Both the position numbers and the translations under genes were made by a program. This document shows positions 37,252-45,886 of a stretch of 64,000 nt of DNA, in pieces. How positions within the stretch are numbered: position 1 is the stretch's first letter; each line of letters opens with the position of its first letter. The notes under the pieces were generated by a model. The model saw nothing but the letters and a program-made list of their open reading frames with translations. It was not told where the DNA came from and made no database searches. Origin of the DNA: Planctomycetota bacterium (GTDB taxonomy: Bacteria > Planctomycetota > Planctomycetia > Gemmatales > Gemmataceae); contig JAKOSN010000202.1 in assembly GCA_029777335.1 (NCBI GenBank), forward strand, positions 37,698 to 101,697, given 5' to 3'.

Positions 37252-37291
37252 AACGGGGCACCCATTCCAGGTCCGAGAGAGGCGTCGTGCA

Positions 37292-37912
37292 TCACTCCGT
37301 GGGGACAGGCAGACGGATCCCTGGTTGATAGGTCAGCACATATTGCCGAACGTACTCATTGGCCGAGGTGCAGGCCGAATCGCCAAAGCCATGTTTCCTC
37401 ATCTCCTCGTAGGCTTCCATCGGCGACCAGCCCTGGTATTCCATGCGATAGATCCCCGCCATGCACCCGGTACGATGAAGCCCCGCGCGACAATGGATAA
37501 GCACCGGATAGGCATTGGGATCATCGAAAACCTTCAGCATCTCCTCAATCGCATGAGGGCGTTCCGGGGGACATTGGCGGGCACGAACCAGATCGGGAGA
37601 GATCTGCACATAGCGCACCCCGAGTTGCCGACAGAGTTCAGATTCCTTCATCGAGCGACGATCGAAGAAGCTGAAGTTGATATCTGGATCCGGATAGTCT
37701 TCCTGCAGGTTCACAATGGTGCGAATCCCAAGGGAGCGCACCGCATCGCTGAACCCCTCCACAGTCATCTGTCCGCTGCGGTAGACCAACCCAGGGCGGA
37801 TCTCCCGAAGTCTTTTGTGATGGGCATAGGAGGCGCGATAAAAGACGATGGGGACGACCGCAATCGTGGCGACAATGAGAGTCAACAATGTAGCGCGAAT
37901 CCAGCCTACCAT
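37292..37912 (-). CDS. Membrane-anchored dual-specificity/tyrosine phosphatase
   Basis: 206 aa. An N-terminal membrane helix (about 5-25, ATLLTLIVATIAVVPIVFY) is followed by a DSP-type phosphatase fold with the CX5R active site HCRAGLHRTG (Cys141, Arg147) and the general acid loop upstream. Members remove phosphate from Tyr or Ser/Thr, or from lipid or sugar phosphates. The gene is 40 bases upstream of the LptF/LptG-type gene, so phospholipid or lipopolysaccharide phosphate may be the substrate; that is inference. Confidence 0.85.
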   Translation of the reverse strand: MVGWIRATLLTLIVATIAVVPIVFYRASYAHHKRLREIRPGLVYRSGQMTVEGFSDAVRSLGIRTIVNLQEDYPDPDINFSFFDRRSMKESELCRQLGVRYVQISPDLVRARQCPPERPHAIEEMLKVFDDPNAYPVLIHCRAGLHRTGCMAGIYRMEYQGWSPMEAYEEMRKHGFGDSACTSANEYVRQYVLTYQPGIRLPVPTE

Positions 37913-38114
37913 GGCTCCATCCTCTGGCCTGACGCTGGCGCGGCGCCTCCGTGCGCCTCACCGGGGGCTTGATTGTGTCACCTTGGGCGGGAAAGAACAA
38001 GAGCAGTGATCGCCGCTGGGAAGGCAACAGCGGTTCCGAAGGGAACTCGAGGAGTTCCCCCGAATTCCCTGGAGATAACCATAATGACAGCATAAAGTTG
38101 CGGCGAGATGGTCC

Positions 38115-38165
38115 AAAAAAGCAGAACCGGCGAGCCCTGGTCCTCGTGACCGAAGCTCGCCGGTT
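38115..38165 (-). terminator. Intrinsic terminator after the toroid-protein gene
   Basis: On the minus strand a 10-bp perfect stem (38156-38165 with 38125-38134, AACCGGCGAG/CTCGCCGGTT) and a 21-base loop are followed within a few bases by six U (38115-38120). It lies 43 bases past the gene ending at 38208, at the end of the ExbB/ExbD operon. Confidence 0.8.
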
Positions 38166-38207
38166 CCTGTGCAGGGATGCTTGAAAAGTCGATGCCCCTG
38201 GGTGCGG

Positions 38208-39887
38208 TTACTTCATCATGGTCGAATCACGACGGTACAAGGGCAGATGGCGATAGTAGACTTCGAGAGTGAGCAGACAGAGGGAAGTCTGCATGATGCG
38301 CCCCCCCTGGCGACCCCATTGATCATTGCTCGGATCCCAGCTCCCTTTCTGGTGCGGGCGATTGCCCACGCCCCGATCCTGGCGCTTGATCAGGATATCA
38401 CGAATCCCATCGTTCTTGTTCGGGCCGTAGTTCCAGAAATCCCAGCTGTCGCCGCCCATGTGATGCATGACCTGGGTGGCGTAGTAATCGTAGTAAATCC
38501 CGTGCGGCCCGCCAGGAGGATTTTTCTTCAGCACCTTGACCCCTTCGAGCAGGCCAGGGTTACGCGGCGGTGTGCCCATGTATTGCCGGCACAGAAGCCC
38601 AACGGCGGTCATCGTCGGGGTCGGTGACGGCCCCGTGTAACCATAGCCGTAGTTGTTCGCCGATTTGGTTTCGCAGCTGTCGAGCCAGCGTTTGGCATCA
38701 TCCAGCGTCTTGGTTTTGACATTCAGCCCCGCCATCTGACCGCTCTTGAGGGCCATCAATTGCCACCCGACGACCGAGGTATCGCCCCCGCTCTTCGGCG
38801 TATAACGCCACCCACCCGATTTCGGATCTTGCGAATCCTCGATGAAGTTGATCGCCGCCTGGGCATGGCGCTTCAGAATCGGATCGGAGGTCAAGCCGTA
38901 AGCCTCGCACATCGCAATGGTGGCCAGACCATGCGTGTACATCTGATGATGGCTCGATTTGCCGAACGCGAAGTCCCCCTTGGCACCCTGATGCGCACGC
39001 AGGAACTTGATCGCTGAATCGACGGTTTTGAGGTAGATATCCTCTTTTTTGTTTCCTGTCGGCCGATGCGTTTTCCCGGCAGCCAGGAACGGTAGCAGAC
39101 CGAAGGCGGTCCCGGCGACATCGTTGCCGGTTTCCTGCGCCATCCCCGTGGCATTCACCGTCTTGCGCTTGACATCCTCAAGTTTGTCGCGGTTATGCTT
39201 GTTAAACTCGCCCAGGGACCAGTGTCCGTCCTCGGCCTGATGCAAGGCCAGCCACAGCAAACCCGACGCCACTGATGCCTCGGAAGCCTTGTTGCCACCG
39301 CCTTCCATCGCCATCTTTTCGCGGGTCGCTCCACTCCGTCCCGCAAACCCACCTGGGACCGCCTTGATGTTGCCGTAGCCGCCCATCACGGTCAGGCCAA
39401 TGCTGCCAGTGCCAAACTGATCGGGCATGGAGATGGCCGCACCCTGGCCGCGCCCCGATCCCGGAGGCGGCGGAATCGTCATGGGCGGACCTTCCGGGGC
39501 TCCGGAAATCCCCACCGCCGCCGTCGGATCGACCGGCCCAGGAACGCTCACATCGTCCTTGCGATCGACGTTGTAGTTCGTCTCCAGGGTGTCATCCAGT
39601 CCAATCTCGGTGTTGGTCAGATCCGGTTCTTTTTGCGGAACCTCGACCGCACTGGTGATCACATCGATCTGCTTCTTATCTTTCAGGCTGTCGTCCGTTG
39701 CCATCACGTTGGTGACCAGGAAGAAAAACCCGGTCAACAGAACGGCGTGGATGGCGACGCTGATGATCCAGGCCGGCAGCGCATGCAGCAAGTTCTGCGT
39801 GAGGTTCGGTCGGCCTTCCAGAGGCGAGGATCGAATCACGGGAGCACGCCCTGGCGGGGGTGCGGAGTTTGGAGTTGGATTGGCCAT
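38208..39887 (-). CDS. TonB-like-anchored prenyltransferase/squalene-oxidase-fold protein
   Basis: 559 aa. After a short cytoplasmic start a single membrane helix (about 36-58) contains ISVAIHAVLLTG with Ser43 and His47, the SxxxH spacing that TonB uses to contact ExbB/ExbD. A Pro/Gly-rich periplasmic linker (about 60-190) follows, as in TonB. From about residue 200 come alpha/alpha-toroid repeats (SGLLWLALHQAEDGHWSLGE, GDFAFGKSS, SGGWRYTPKSGGDTSVVGW). The cyclase Asp motifs of squalene cyclases are not obvious. The gene is last in the ExbB-ExbD-ExbD-412 aa-this order on the same strand. An ATG start with AGGAG precedes it. Confidence 0.82.
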   Translation of the reverse strand: MANPTPNSAPPPGRAPVIRSSPLEGRPNLTQNLLHALPAWIISVAIHAVLLTGFFFLVTNVMATDDSLKDKKQIDVITSAVEVPQKEPDLTNTEIGLDDTLETNYNVDRKDDVSVPGPVDPTAAVGISGAPEGPPMTIPPPPGSGRGQGAAISMPDQFGTGSIGLTVMGGYGNIKAVPGGFAGRSGATREKMAMEGGGNKASEASVASGLLWLALHQAEDGHWSLGEFNKHNRDKLEDVKRKTVNATGMAQETGNDVAGTAFGLLPFLAAGKTHRPTGNKKEDIYLKTVDSAIKFLRAHQGAKGDFAFGKSSHHQMYTHGLATIAMCEAYGLTSDPILKRHAQAAINFIEDSQDPKSGGWRYTPKSGGDTSVVGWQLMALKSGQMAGLNVKTKTLDDAKRWLDSCETKSANNYGYGYTGPSPTPTMTAVGLLCRQYMGTPPRNPGLLEGVKVLKKNPPGGPHGIYYDYYATQVMHHMGGDSWDFWNYGPNKNDGIRDILIKRQDRGVGNRPHQKGSWDPSNDQWGRQGGRIMQTSLCLLTLEVYYRHLPLYRRDSTMMK

Positions 39888-39930
39888 CAGTAGTTACTCC
39901 TCAGGTTGTTGCACGCAAAACGGCCCTGGC

Positions 39931-41169
39931 TCAGGAGGGAGGCGGAAGATTTTCCTCTCGGGCGAGTGGCCCAATAGTTCCATTACTGTGGGGCGGGGGC
40001 GGCGCTTCCGGTTCAGGGGGTTGATCGTCGGGATCAGGCAAACCAGGGGCACAGGCCAGCACCCGGGAACGCACCTCGTTGTCGCCCCGATGGAACCACC
40101 ACGTCAGCCCTCCCACCACAACAATCGTCCCCGCCACCAGCAGCAGAAACGCCAGAAGCAGGTTCTTGGACCAGTCGGTCAGGCTTCCGGTCCATTCGGG
40201 CTGAGGCGCCTCTGCCCGCAACGGTCCCTTCGGTACGATATAGCCCACAAGTAGCGGCGCGTCGCGGAGTTGCTTCGGCTTGTCGTCGCTCCCCGATTCG
40301 TAACGGAACTTTTTGAAAAAGTAGCCTACAAACTCCACGGGGTAGTCCCCCCGCACTCGTTCCGCTACCGTCAACCCTTCGGGAAGGTCCGTGGTCACCA
40401 GACAAACCGGATTATTCGGGCCGTACTCATCGTTAAAGAGCCACGCCTCGTAGATCCGGCTCACACCGGCCTGGCGAGCCATCAAGGGAGGATTCTTGTC
40501 CACACGAATGCGGCGAATCTTCCCGGGGATGCTGATCACCTCGCCCCGATACTGGCGGGGTTGCCGGAAAACATGCCCGTAAGTGACTTCCCGGTCCACC
40601 GCGCGAAGAAAAACATCCACGGGAGTGCGTTTGACCTTGATCAGGGCATCGGAAAACGCCTCGTCTTCCATCTCCGCCTGAGCCGAGCGCCCCATCTGCG
40701 TGGGCATCGGTTGCTCATCGCGGATGGCCCGCAAGAGACGACGGTCAAGGGGTTGTACCGTGTTCGGATCATACAACGACCAGGCATCGAGAGGCTCACC
40801 GGTGCGCAGATAGATCAACTCCGTGAAGGGAGCCGCGGGCGTGGTCCCCAGAAGAACAAGTGCCCCAGCACCGGCCTGTGTCCGAGCCATCCCAAGTACC
40901 AGGCGTTCCGGGACAGCAAAGAGTTCGAGTTCCTGGCCAAAGCGTCCCAGAACCAGGCTATTGAGCGGAGGCTGATTCCCACAACTGGTAGCAAAGAGAG
41001 TCGCAACCGCCTGCGCCGTCCCTTGTTGCTGCAGCGTGAGAGTCGGCGTGGCCGTCGCCCCGGGTTCCTGTGCGCGCACTGGCAGCGATGCGGCGGAGAG
41101 CAGCACAAGCGCAGCTAGCACTCCCCACGGGTAAAGCACGGTCAAGATTCCATGGCGCGACCGGGACAT
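39931..41169 (-). CDS. Exported protein of unknown function in the ExbB/ExbD operon
   Basis: 412 aa from ATG 41169, with a signal peptide (about 10-35, VLYPWGVLAALVLLSAASLPVRA). The mature part has short motifs such as QLRDAPLLVGYIVP. A single C-terminal membrane helix (about 345-370, NLLLAFLLLVAGTIVVVGGL) is followed by a charged tail. I do not recognise a family. It sits between ExbD and the toroid protein, 43 bases upstream of the latter, so it is probably part of the same inner-membrane machine. Confidence 0.72.
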   Translation of the reverse strand: MSRSRHGILTVLYPWGVLAALVLLSAASLPVRAQEPGATATPTLTLQQQGTAQAVATLFATSCGNQPPLNSLVLGRFGQELELFAVPERLVLGMARTQAGAGALVLLGTTPAAPFTELIYLRTGEPLDAWSLYDPNTVQPLDRRLLRAIRDEQPMPTQMGRSAQAEMEDEAFSDALIKVKRTPVDVFLRAVDREVTYGHVFRQPRQYRGEVISIPGKIRRIRVDKNPPLMARQAGVSRIYEAWLFNDEYGPNNPVCLVTTDLPEGLTVAERVRGDYPVEFVGYFFKKFRYESGSDDKPKQLRDAPLLVGYIVPKGPLRAEAPQPEWTGSLTDWSKNLLLAFLLLVAGTIVVVGGLTWWFHRGDNEVRSRVLACAPGLPDPDDQPPEPEAPPPPHSNGTIGPLAREENLPPPS

Positions 41170-41292
41170 GGAGACCACCCTTCTCAGAACTCCCCATTTG
41201 ACGTGTCTCGGGGAGAGAAAGTTCCCCAATCGATGCGGGACAGGGATTCGATTCGCTCACTGGAGGTCAGCGAACCTGGAGTTGTCGAAGCG

Positions 41293-41832
41293 TTACTCCG
41301 GCGGGGGAGCAATGAAGCTCACCTGGAATCCAACCTCGGTGCAGATATCCATTACCCGCACAACTTCTGACCAGCGCATGTTTCCATCCGCCTCGACGCG
41401 AACGGTTTCCTTCACCTTGTTCTTGTCGAGCTTTACATCCTGAACCCCCTTGAGCTTGGCTCGCAGGGCATTGAATTTTTCGTTGATGGTATCCCCTTGC
41501 AGGGCATCAGTGCCGGCATTATCGCGCACACTGATCGAACTGATCAGGCCATTCAACTCCGGCCCCTGCCCTCGCTGGGAGCGCAGTATCACCGTGAAGA
41601 CCGAGGGCACATCGATCTCTTCCTTGTTCGATTCCTTGGGCGCGACCTCCGCCTGAGTCTTGGCGGCGATATCGCTCTTGCTGGGGAGGGCCATTTCCAT
41701 CTGGCCTTCCAGCGCGGTGATCGGTTTATACGTGGCAATAAAGAAGAACATCAGCTGGAAAGTCATGTCCAGCATGGGAGTTACAGGAAGGGCAACTTCG
41801 GCGGCTTCGCCTCCGCGTGGCTTGCGGCTCAT
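41293..41832 (-). CDS. ExbD/TolR-family protein 1
   Basis: 179 aa from ATG 41832. One membrane helix (about 18-38) contains the conserved Asp-bearing segment PVTPMLDMTFQLMFFF, where the Asp takes part in proton flow. The periplasmic part ends with VRADGNMRWSEVVRVMDICTEVGF, typical of ExbD/TolR. It begins 16 bases after the stop of the second ExbD gene. Confidence 0.92.
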   Translation of the reverse strand: MSRKPRGGEAAEVALPVTPMLDMTFQLMFFFIATYKPITALEGQMEMALPSKSDIAAKTQAEVAPKESNKEEIDVPSVFTVILRSQRGQGPELNGLISSISVRDNAGTDALQGDTINEKFNALRAKLKGVQDVKLDKNKVKETVRVEADGNMRWSEVVRVMDICTEVGFQVSFIAPPPE

Positions 41833-41848
41833 GCATGATCCTCCACGG

Positions 41849-42307
41849 TTATCCCCCAATCAGTGCCCGCACCGCCAACTTGCGGAACCCCACCTCCTGA
41901 CAACTTTTCATCAGGTTGTAGACCTCCGAATAGTTGGCGTTTCGATCCGCACGGATCACCACCGTCACATCCACCTTCCCATCCTTGGCATAGCGCGCCA
42001 GATCCTCATATTGTCGCTGCAACCAGATGTCGATCTCGGGCTTCTTCGTCATCGGTTCCTTGCCCAGAGTGCGCACCTCGTGGGTGTTGGTTTCCTGGTT
42101 GTAGTTGATGTTCAGATAGAGATATTCCTGGTTATTGGCTGCCAACGGTTTGGCGAACTGCGCCGGAGGTAGGGTAATATCCACGTTCACCTGTTCGGCG
42201 CTCAGACTGGTGGTCGCAATAAAAAACATCAGGATCTGCAAAACCAGATCCAGCATGGGAGTTAGGTTGGGTTCAACGTGTTCGGACTGGCCGACAGCGT
42301 GACTCAT
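41849..42307 (-). CDS. ExbD/TolR-family protein 2
   Basis: 152 aa from ATG 42307. The membrane segment EPNLTPMLDLVLQILMFFI carries the conserved Asp. The periplasmic part has VTVVIRADRNANYSEVYNLMKSCQEVGFRKLAVRA, close to other ExbD/TolR proteins. It follows ExbB by about 80 bases. Two tandem ExbD genes after one ExbB gene suggest a hetero-oligomer that transmits proton-motive force. Confidence 0.92.
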   Translation of the reverse strand: MSHAVGQSEHVEPNLTPMLDLVLQILMFFIATTSLSAEQVNVDITLPPAQFAKPLAANNQEYLYLNINYNQETNTHEVRTLGKEPMTKKPEIDIWLQRQYEDLARYAKDGKVDVTVVIRADRNANYSEVYNLMKSCQEVGFRKLAVRALIGG

Positions 42308-42388
42308 CGGAGCACTCCTGTTGCAACACCAGACAAGGATGCTGGACAAACGCCCGTGGCCAGCACCCTTGCCTCTCTGGTCGGCGGA

Positions 42389-43252
42389 TTACGACTTGAT
42401 CGCGCCGGGTGCTCCCGCCGCCTGGTTGACGGCAGCCACCGCCACCGGGGCGGGTGCGGGAGCAGGCGCCGGAGCGCTCTTCTTGGAATTGTGATACATC
42501 TGGGTCAGCAGATCATCGGCGACGTTCCCCGTGTCCATCGCCAGACGGGTCAAACGGTTGCGATAGAAGGTGTGGAAGAAGATCGCCGGCACCGACAGCG
42601 CCACCCCCAGCAGCGTCACCACCAGAGCGTGCGAAATCTGACCGGCCAGCGCCTTGGGATCGATTCGGTTGCTATTGGCGATCACGCGGAACGCCCCGAT
42701 CATCCCCCACACCGTTCCGACCAGACCGAGCAGCGGCCCAAGGGTGCCAATGGTGGCAAGATAGGCGTTGAGTTGATCCTTCCCCGCGCGGATCGTTTCC
42801 ACCGTGTTAAACGCTGCCTCGCGCGCGTCCTCAATGCCGTATTGCAAGCGTCCCATCCCCGCCGTCATCACACGTCCCAGGAAGGAACTATCCGTCCGCG
42901 CCATCTCATAGGCTTCCTTGAACTTGCGTTTGTTTACCACATCGGTAAAGTCCTCAACAAAGCCCGGCGGAATCGCCGCTCCCATGCGCAGATCCATCGC
43001 CAGCAACACGATCAGCGCAATCAGCGCGACCGACACAAATCCCAGCACCAGGCCGAAGGCAAGACCGACCGACTCCACCATGTGGAGGAAGAGTCCCTTT
43101 TCCTGAGGCGCCGATTCGGATGAGGTTTGCTCGCCTCCCCCCTCCTGCGCCAGCGCTGTGGAGCCCAGCGCCCCAAACAGCACCACAAAGAGAAGGGCAC
43201 TGCATGCGAAGATCAACAGCCGCGTACGCAACGGGCGTGCGGATAGATTCAT
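42389..43252 (-). CDS. MotA/TolQ/ExbB proton channel
   Basis: 287 aa from ATG 43252. It starts with a cleavable or uncleaved hydrophobic segment (about 10-35). The typical TolQ/ExbB block is ALVVTLLGVALSVPAIFFHTFYRNRL, with GTLGPLLGLVGTVWGMIGAFRVI before it. Its C-terminus is Ala/Pro-rich (PAPAPAPAPVAVAAVNQAAG). It heads the operon of ExbD, ExbD, an exported protein and the TonB-like toroid protein. Confidence 0.93.
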   Translation of the reverse strand: MNLSARPLRTRLLIFACSALLFVVLFGALGSTALAQEGGGEQTSSESAPQEKGLFLHMVESVGLAFGLVLGFVSVALIALIVLLAMDLRMGAAIPPGFVEDFTDVVNKRKFKEAYEMARTDSSFLGRVMTAGMGRLQYGIEDAREAAFNTVETIRAGKDQLNAYLATIGTLGPLLGLVGTVWGMIGAFRVIANSNRIDPKALAGQISHALVVTLLGVALSVPAIFFHTFYRNRLTRLAMDTGNVADDLLTQMYHNSKKSAPAPAPAPAPVAVAAVNQAAGAPGAIKS

Positions 43253-43667
43253 TTTCCCTACCCTGGCAAGAACCACTTGTGGAAAGAGACACCCGACCGT
43301 CACGAATAGCAGGTCTGGCCTGCTGGGTCATCGTTCGGTGACATTTGTACCAGACCACCCCCTCGGGTTGCTCTGGTGAGAAAGCTATCTGTTGCGACGC
43401 GAAGAAGGGCGATCTGGTTCCCGGATCGCGAAAGCCGGGCCGTCAGTGTGTGGGTTCATCTGCCCCCGACGGGGATCAGCGTCGATTTCTGGCCATCACA
43501 GGTGTGCGGAACCTCTGGGCGGGCCAACGCAGGATCGTGCAGACAGGAAAACCTGACTTTCCCGTGTACTTCTCCTAGTTTGTCGTCTGAATCGGTACTC
43601 TGTCAACCATTTTTTTAAGGCGCGCCCCCGGGACGCGTTACCCTGCGCTGGTCTCCCTGGTTTATTC
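43253..43667 (-). promoter_or_regulatory. Intergenic region with a weak candidate promoter for the ExbB operon
   Basis: 415 bases between ExbB and SecA. On the minus strand TTGACA (43601-43606) is followed after 18 bases by CAAACT (43577-43582), about 325 bases before the ExbB start; the -10 is poor. No believable gene is seen in the remaining bases. Confidence 0.25.
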
Positions 43668-45686
43668 TTAATCCACATAGGGATCCGCGCCCAGATCCTT
43701 GAGAATTTCCTGGCGTCTTTTCTCATAGACCATCAAATCGACGCGACTGCGGTAGTGACGCGCCTCCAGCCGTTTCTGGGCCTTGATAAAGTACTTGTGA
43801 TATTCCTGGCAGTCGGCTTTCTGCGCTGCTTTCCCTTCCTCGCGCAGATAGTCCTGCCAGTCCTCCCCCAGTCCTTCGAGAAGTTCATCCTCCAGCGACA
43901 AAAAGAACTGGCAGCTGCCTGGATCCCCCTGGCGGCCCGAACGACCGATCAGCTGCCGATCGATACGCAGCGCCTCATGCCGTTCCGTTCCCAGAACGTG
44001 TAACCCACCCGCCGCGATCACCTCCGGACTCGGTTTGATATCAGTCCCACGGCCTGCCATGTTGGTGGCGATGGTCACCTGCCCAACCTGCCCGGCCTGC
44101 GCCACCACAAGAGCTTCCTGTTCATGGTAACGCGCATTCAACACCTGGTGCGGGATGTTGACTTCCTTCAGCCGAGCGCTCAACTTCTCGGAATGCTCCA
44201 CGGTGCGCGTACCGATCAGCACCGGCCGCCCCAGGTTGCGTAAACGGATGATTTCCTGGACCACCGCCTCGAACTTGGCATCTTCCGTCGAGAACACTCG
44301 ATCAGGCCAGGCTTCCCGAATGACGGGCCGGTTGGTCGGCACACAGACCACCCATAGCTTGTACACCCGGCGAATTTCCCACCAGTTCTGAGCCGCCGTG
44401 CCGGTCATCCCCGCCAGTTTCTTGTACAACCGGAAGTAGCTCTGAAAGGTGATCTGCGCCGCATGGTCCGCCGCCAGCGTAATTTGCACGCTTTCCTTGG
44501 CCTCGACCGCCTGGTGCAGCCCCTCGCGCCAGTGGCGATCCGGCATGCGGCGCCCGGTCGATTCGTCGATGATCACCACCTTCCCCTTCTCCAGCATGTA
44601 ATGCTGATCGCGATGCATGCGATGATGCGCTTGCAGAGCGCGCTCCACGTGCTCTTGCAGTTTGTCCATGGCGTGGGAATGCGGCCCGGAAGGTGGATTC
44701 GACCAGCGCAGATGTTGCCTTCCAGCCAGGGTTAATTCCAGTTTCTGTTTTTTCTCATCCAAAGTGAAATGTTCGCCGGGTCGCATCTCCTTGGCCACCC
44801 GATTGGCCCACACATACACCACCTGTTCGGGTTCGGTGGCTGGGCGTGTGGGTGCCGAGATGATCAACGGCGTGCGTGCCTCGTCGATGAAAATGTTGTC
44901 CGCCTCGTCCACGAGGGCGAAGTGATGTTCGGCGCGCTGGACCGTCACCTCCGCCGACTGCGGTTGATACCCCTGCATCCAGGGAGCCCAGAACGGCGCT
45001 TCCTGTCCCCGCCCCCCGGCCACCTTCAGTCGGTCGCGCAGAAAATCGAAGCCGAACTCCGACGCGGTCCCATAGGTGAGATCCTGCCGATATGCCTGTT
45101 GCCGATCCTGTTCCCCCATCTGCATTTGCAGCACGCCCACGCTTAGCCCCAGCGAGCGATACAGTGGCGTCAACCACTCCGCGTCGCGCCGGGCCAGATA
45201 ATCATTCACGGTGGTGACATGCACCCCCTTCCCCGAGAGGGCATTGAGAAAGGCGGGAAACGCGGCAATCAACGTTTTCCCTTCTCCGGTCGCCACTTCT
45301 GCCAGAGCCCCATCCTGCAGGACCACCCCCGCCGCCAGCTGCACATCGAAGGGACGCAGCCCAAGAATCCTTCTGGATGCGACACATACCAGCCCAAACG
45401 CCTCGGGCACCAGCTTGTTCAGATCCTCACCGCCGCGCGCTCGGCCGCGCAGTTTCAACCCCATCTCAAGGATCTCTTTTTCTGCCAATCGTTCAAATTC
45501 GCTTTCCCAGTGGCGAATCTGGGGAACCACCAGGGCCGCACGAGCAAGCCGCCGTTGCCAGGGCAAACCCAGAACCGCCTTGAGGCGATTACTCCACGTC
45601 GAGCCCAGCCTTCCCCGAACCATCGTTCGGCCCAGGTCATGTGCAGAACTACTGGACGTGGGAACACTGGCAGTCGCACTCGTCAT
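43668..45686 (-). CDS. Short SecA-type preprotein translocase ATPase
   Basis: 672 aa, compared with about 830-1100 for most SecA. Motor features are intact: Walker A ATGEGKT (132-138), VNDYLARRDAEW, Walker B-like VDEADNIFIDEARTPLIIS, the preprotein-binding region, and MAGRGTDIKPSPEVIAAGGLHVLGTERHEALRIDRQLIGRSGRQGDPG. The helical scaffold/wing, the two-helix finger and the zinc-binding tail typical of full SecA appear absent or reduced after about residue 640. It may be a SecA2-like accessory motor. No SecY neighbour is visible. Confidence 0.85.
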   Translation of the reverse strand: MTSATASVPTSSSSAHDLGRTMVRGRLGSTWSNRLKAVLGLPWQRRLARAALVVPQIRHWESEFERLAEKEILEMGLKLRGRARGGEDLNKLVPEAFGLVCVASRRILGLRPFDVQLAAGVVLQDGALAEVATGEGKTLIAAFPAFLNALSGKGVHVTTVNDYLARRDAEWLTPLYRSLGLSVGVLQMQMGEQDRQQAYRQDLTYGTASEFGFDFLRDRLKVAGGRGQEAPFWAPWMQGYQPQSAEVTVQRAEHHFALVDEADNIFIDEARTPLIISAPTRPATEPEQVVYVWANRVAKEMRPGEHFTLDEKKQKLELTLAGRQHLRWSNPPSGPHSHAMDKLQEHVERALQAHHRMHRDQHYMLEKGKVVIIDESTGRRMPDRHWREGLHQAVEAKESVQITLAADHAAQITFQSYFRLYKKLAGMTGTAAQNWWEIRRVYKLWVVCVPTNRPVIREAWPDRVFSTEDAKFEAVVQEIIRLRNLGRPVLIGTRTVEHSEKLSARLKEVNIPHQVLNARYHEQEALVVAQAGQVGQVTIATNMAGRGTDIKPSPEVIAAGGLHVLGTERHEALRIDRQLIGRSGRQGDPGSCQFFLSLEDELLEGLGEDWQDYLREEGKAAQKADCQEYHKYFIKAQKRLEARHYRSRVDLMVYEKRRQEILKDLGADPYVD

Positions 45687-45814
45687 GCTTGGGCCTCAAC
45701 AGGGGCCAACAGAATCCGACTCAGGCTCCACCATAACATACGGAGCGTGATCTCCGAAGCGCTTTTCACACCGTGCCATAAGGGGGCGGGCGTCGAAAGG
45801 GACTAAGAAAGTGA

Positions 45815-45865
45815 CCAGCGGCGTTCCCCGCGCGCCTGCTTTCGCGCCATGGGGAATGCCGCTGG
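45815..45865. terminator. Long inverted repeat between the S9 peptidase and SecA genes
   Basis: A 15-bp stem (45815-45829 with 45851-45865, one G-U pair) encloses a 21-base loop. It lies 22 bases past the stop of the S9 peptidase gene, so it is probably its transcription terminator, although the U run that follows on the minus strand is only moderate. Confidence 0.55.
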
Positions 45866-45886
45866 AAGCGAGCAGATGGTTAGCGG

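Noticed and set aside
43376..43618. 80-aa frame between ExbB and SecA
   Set aside because: No start site or family pattern; composition like the surrounding non-coding DNA.
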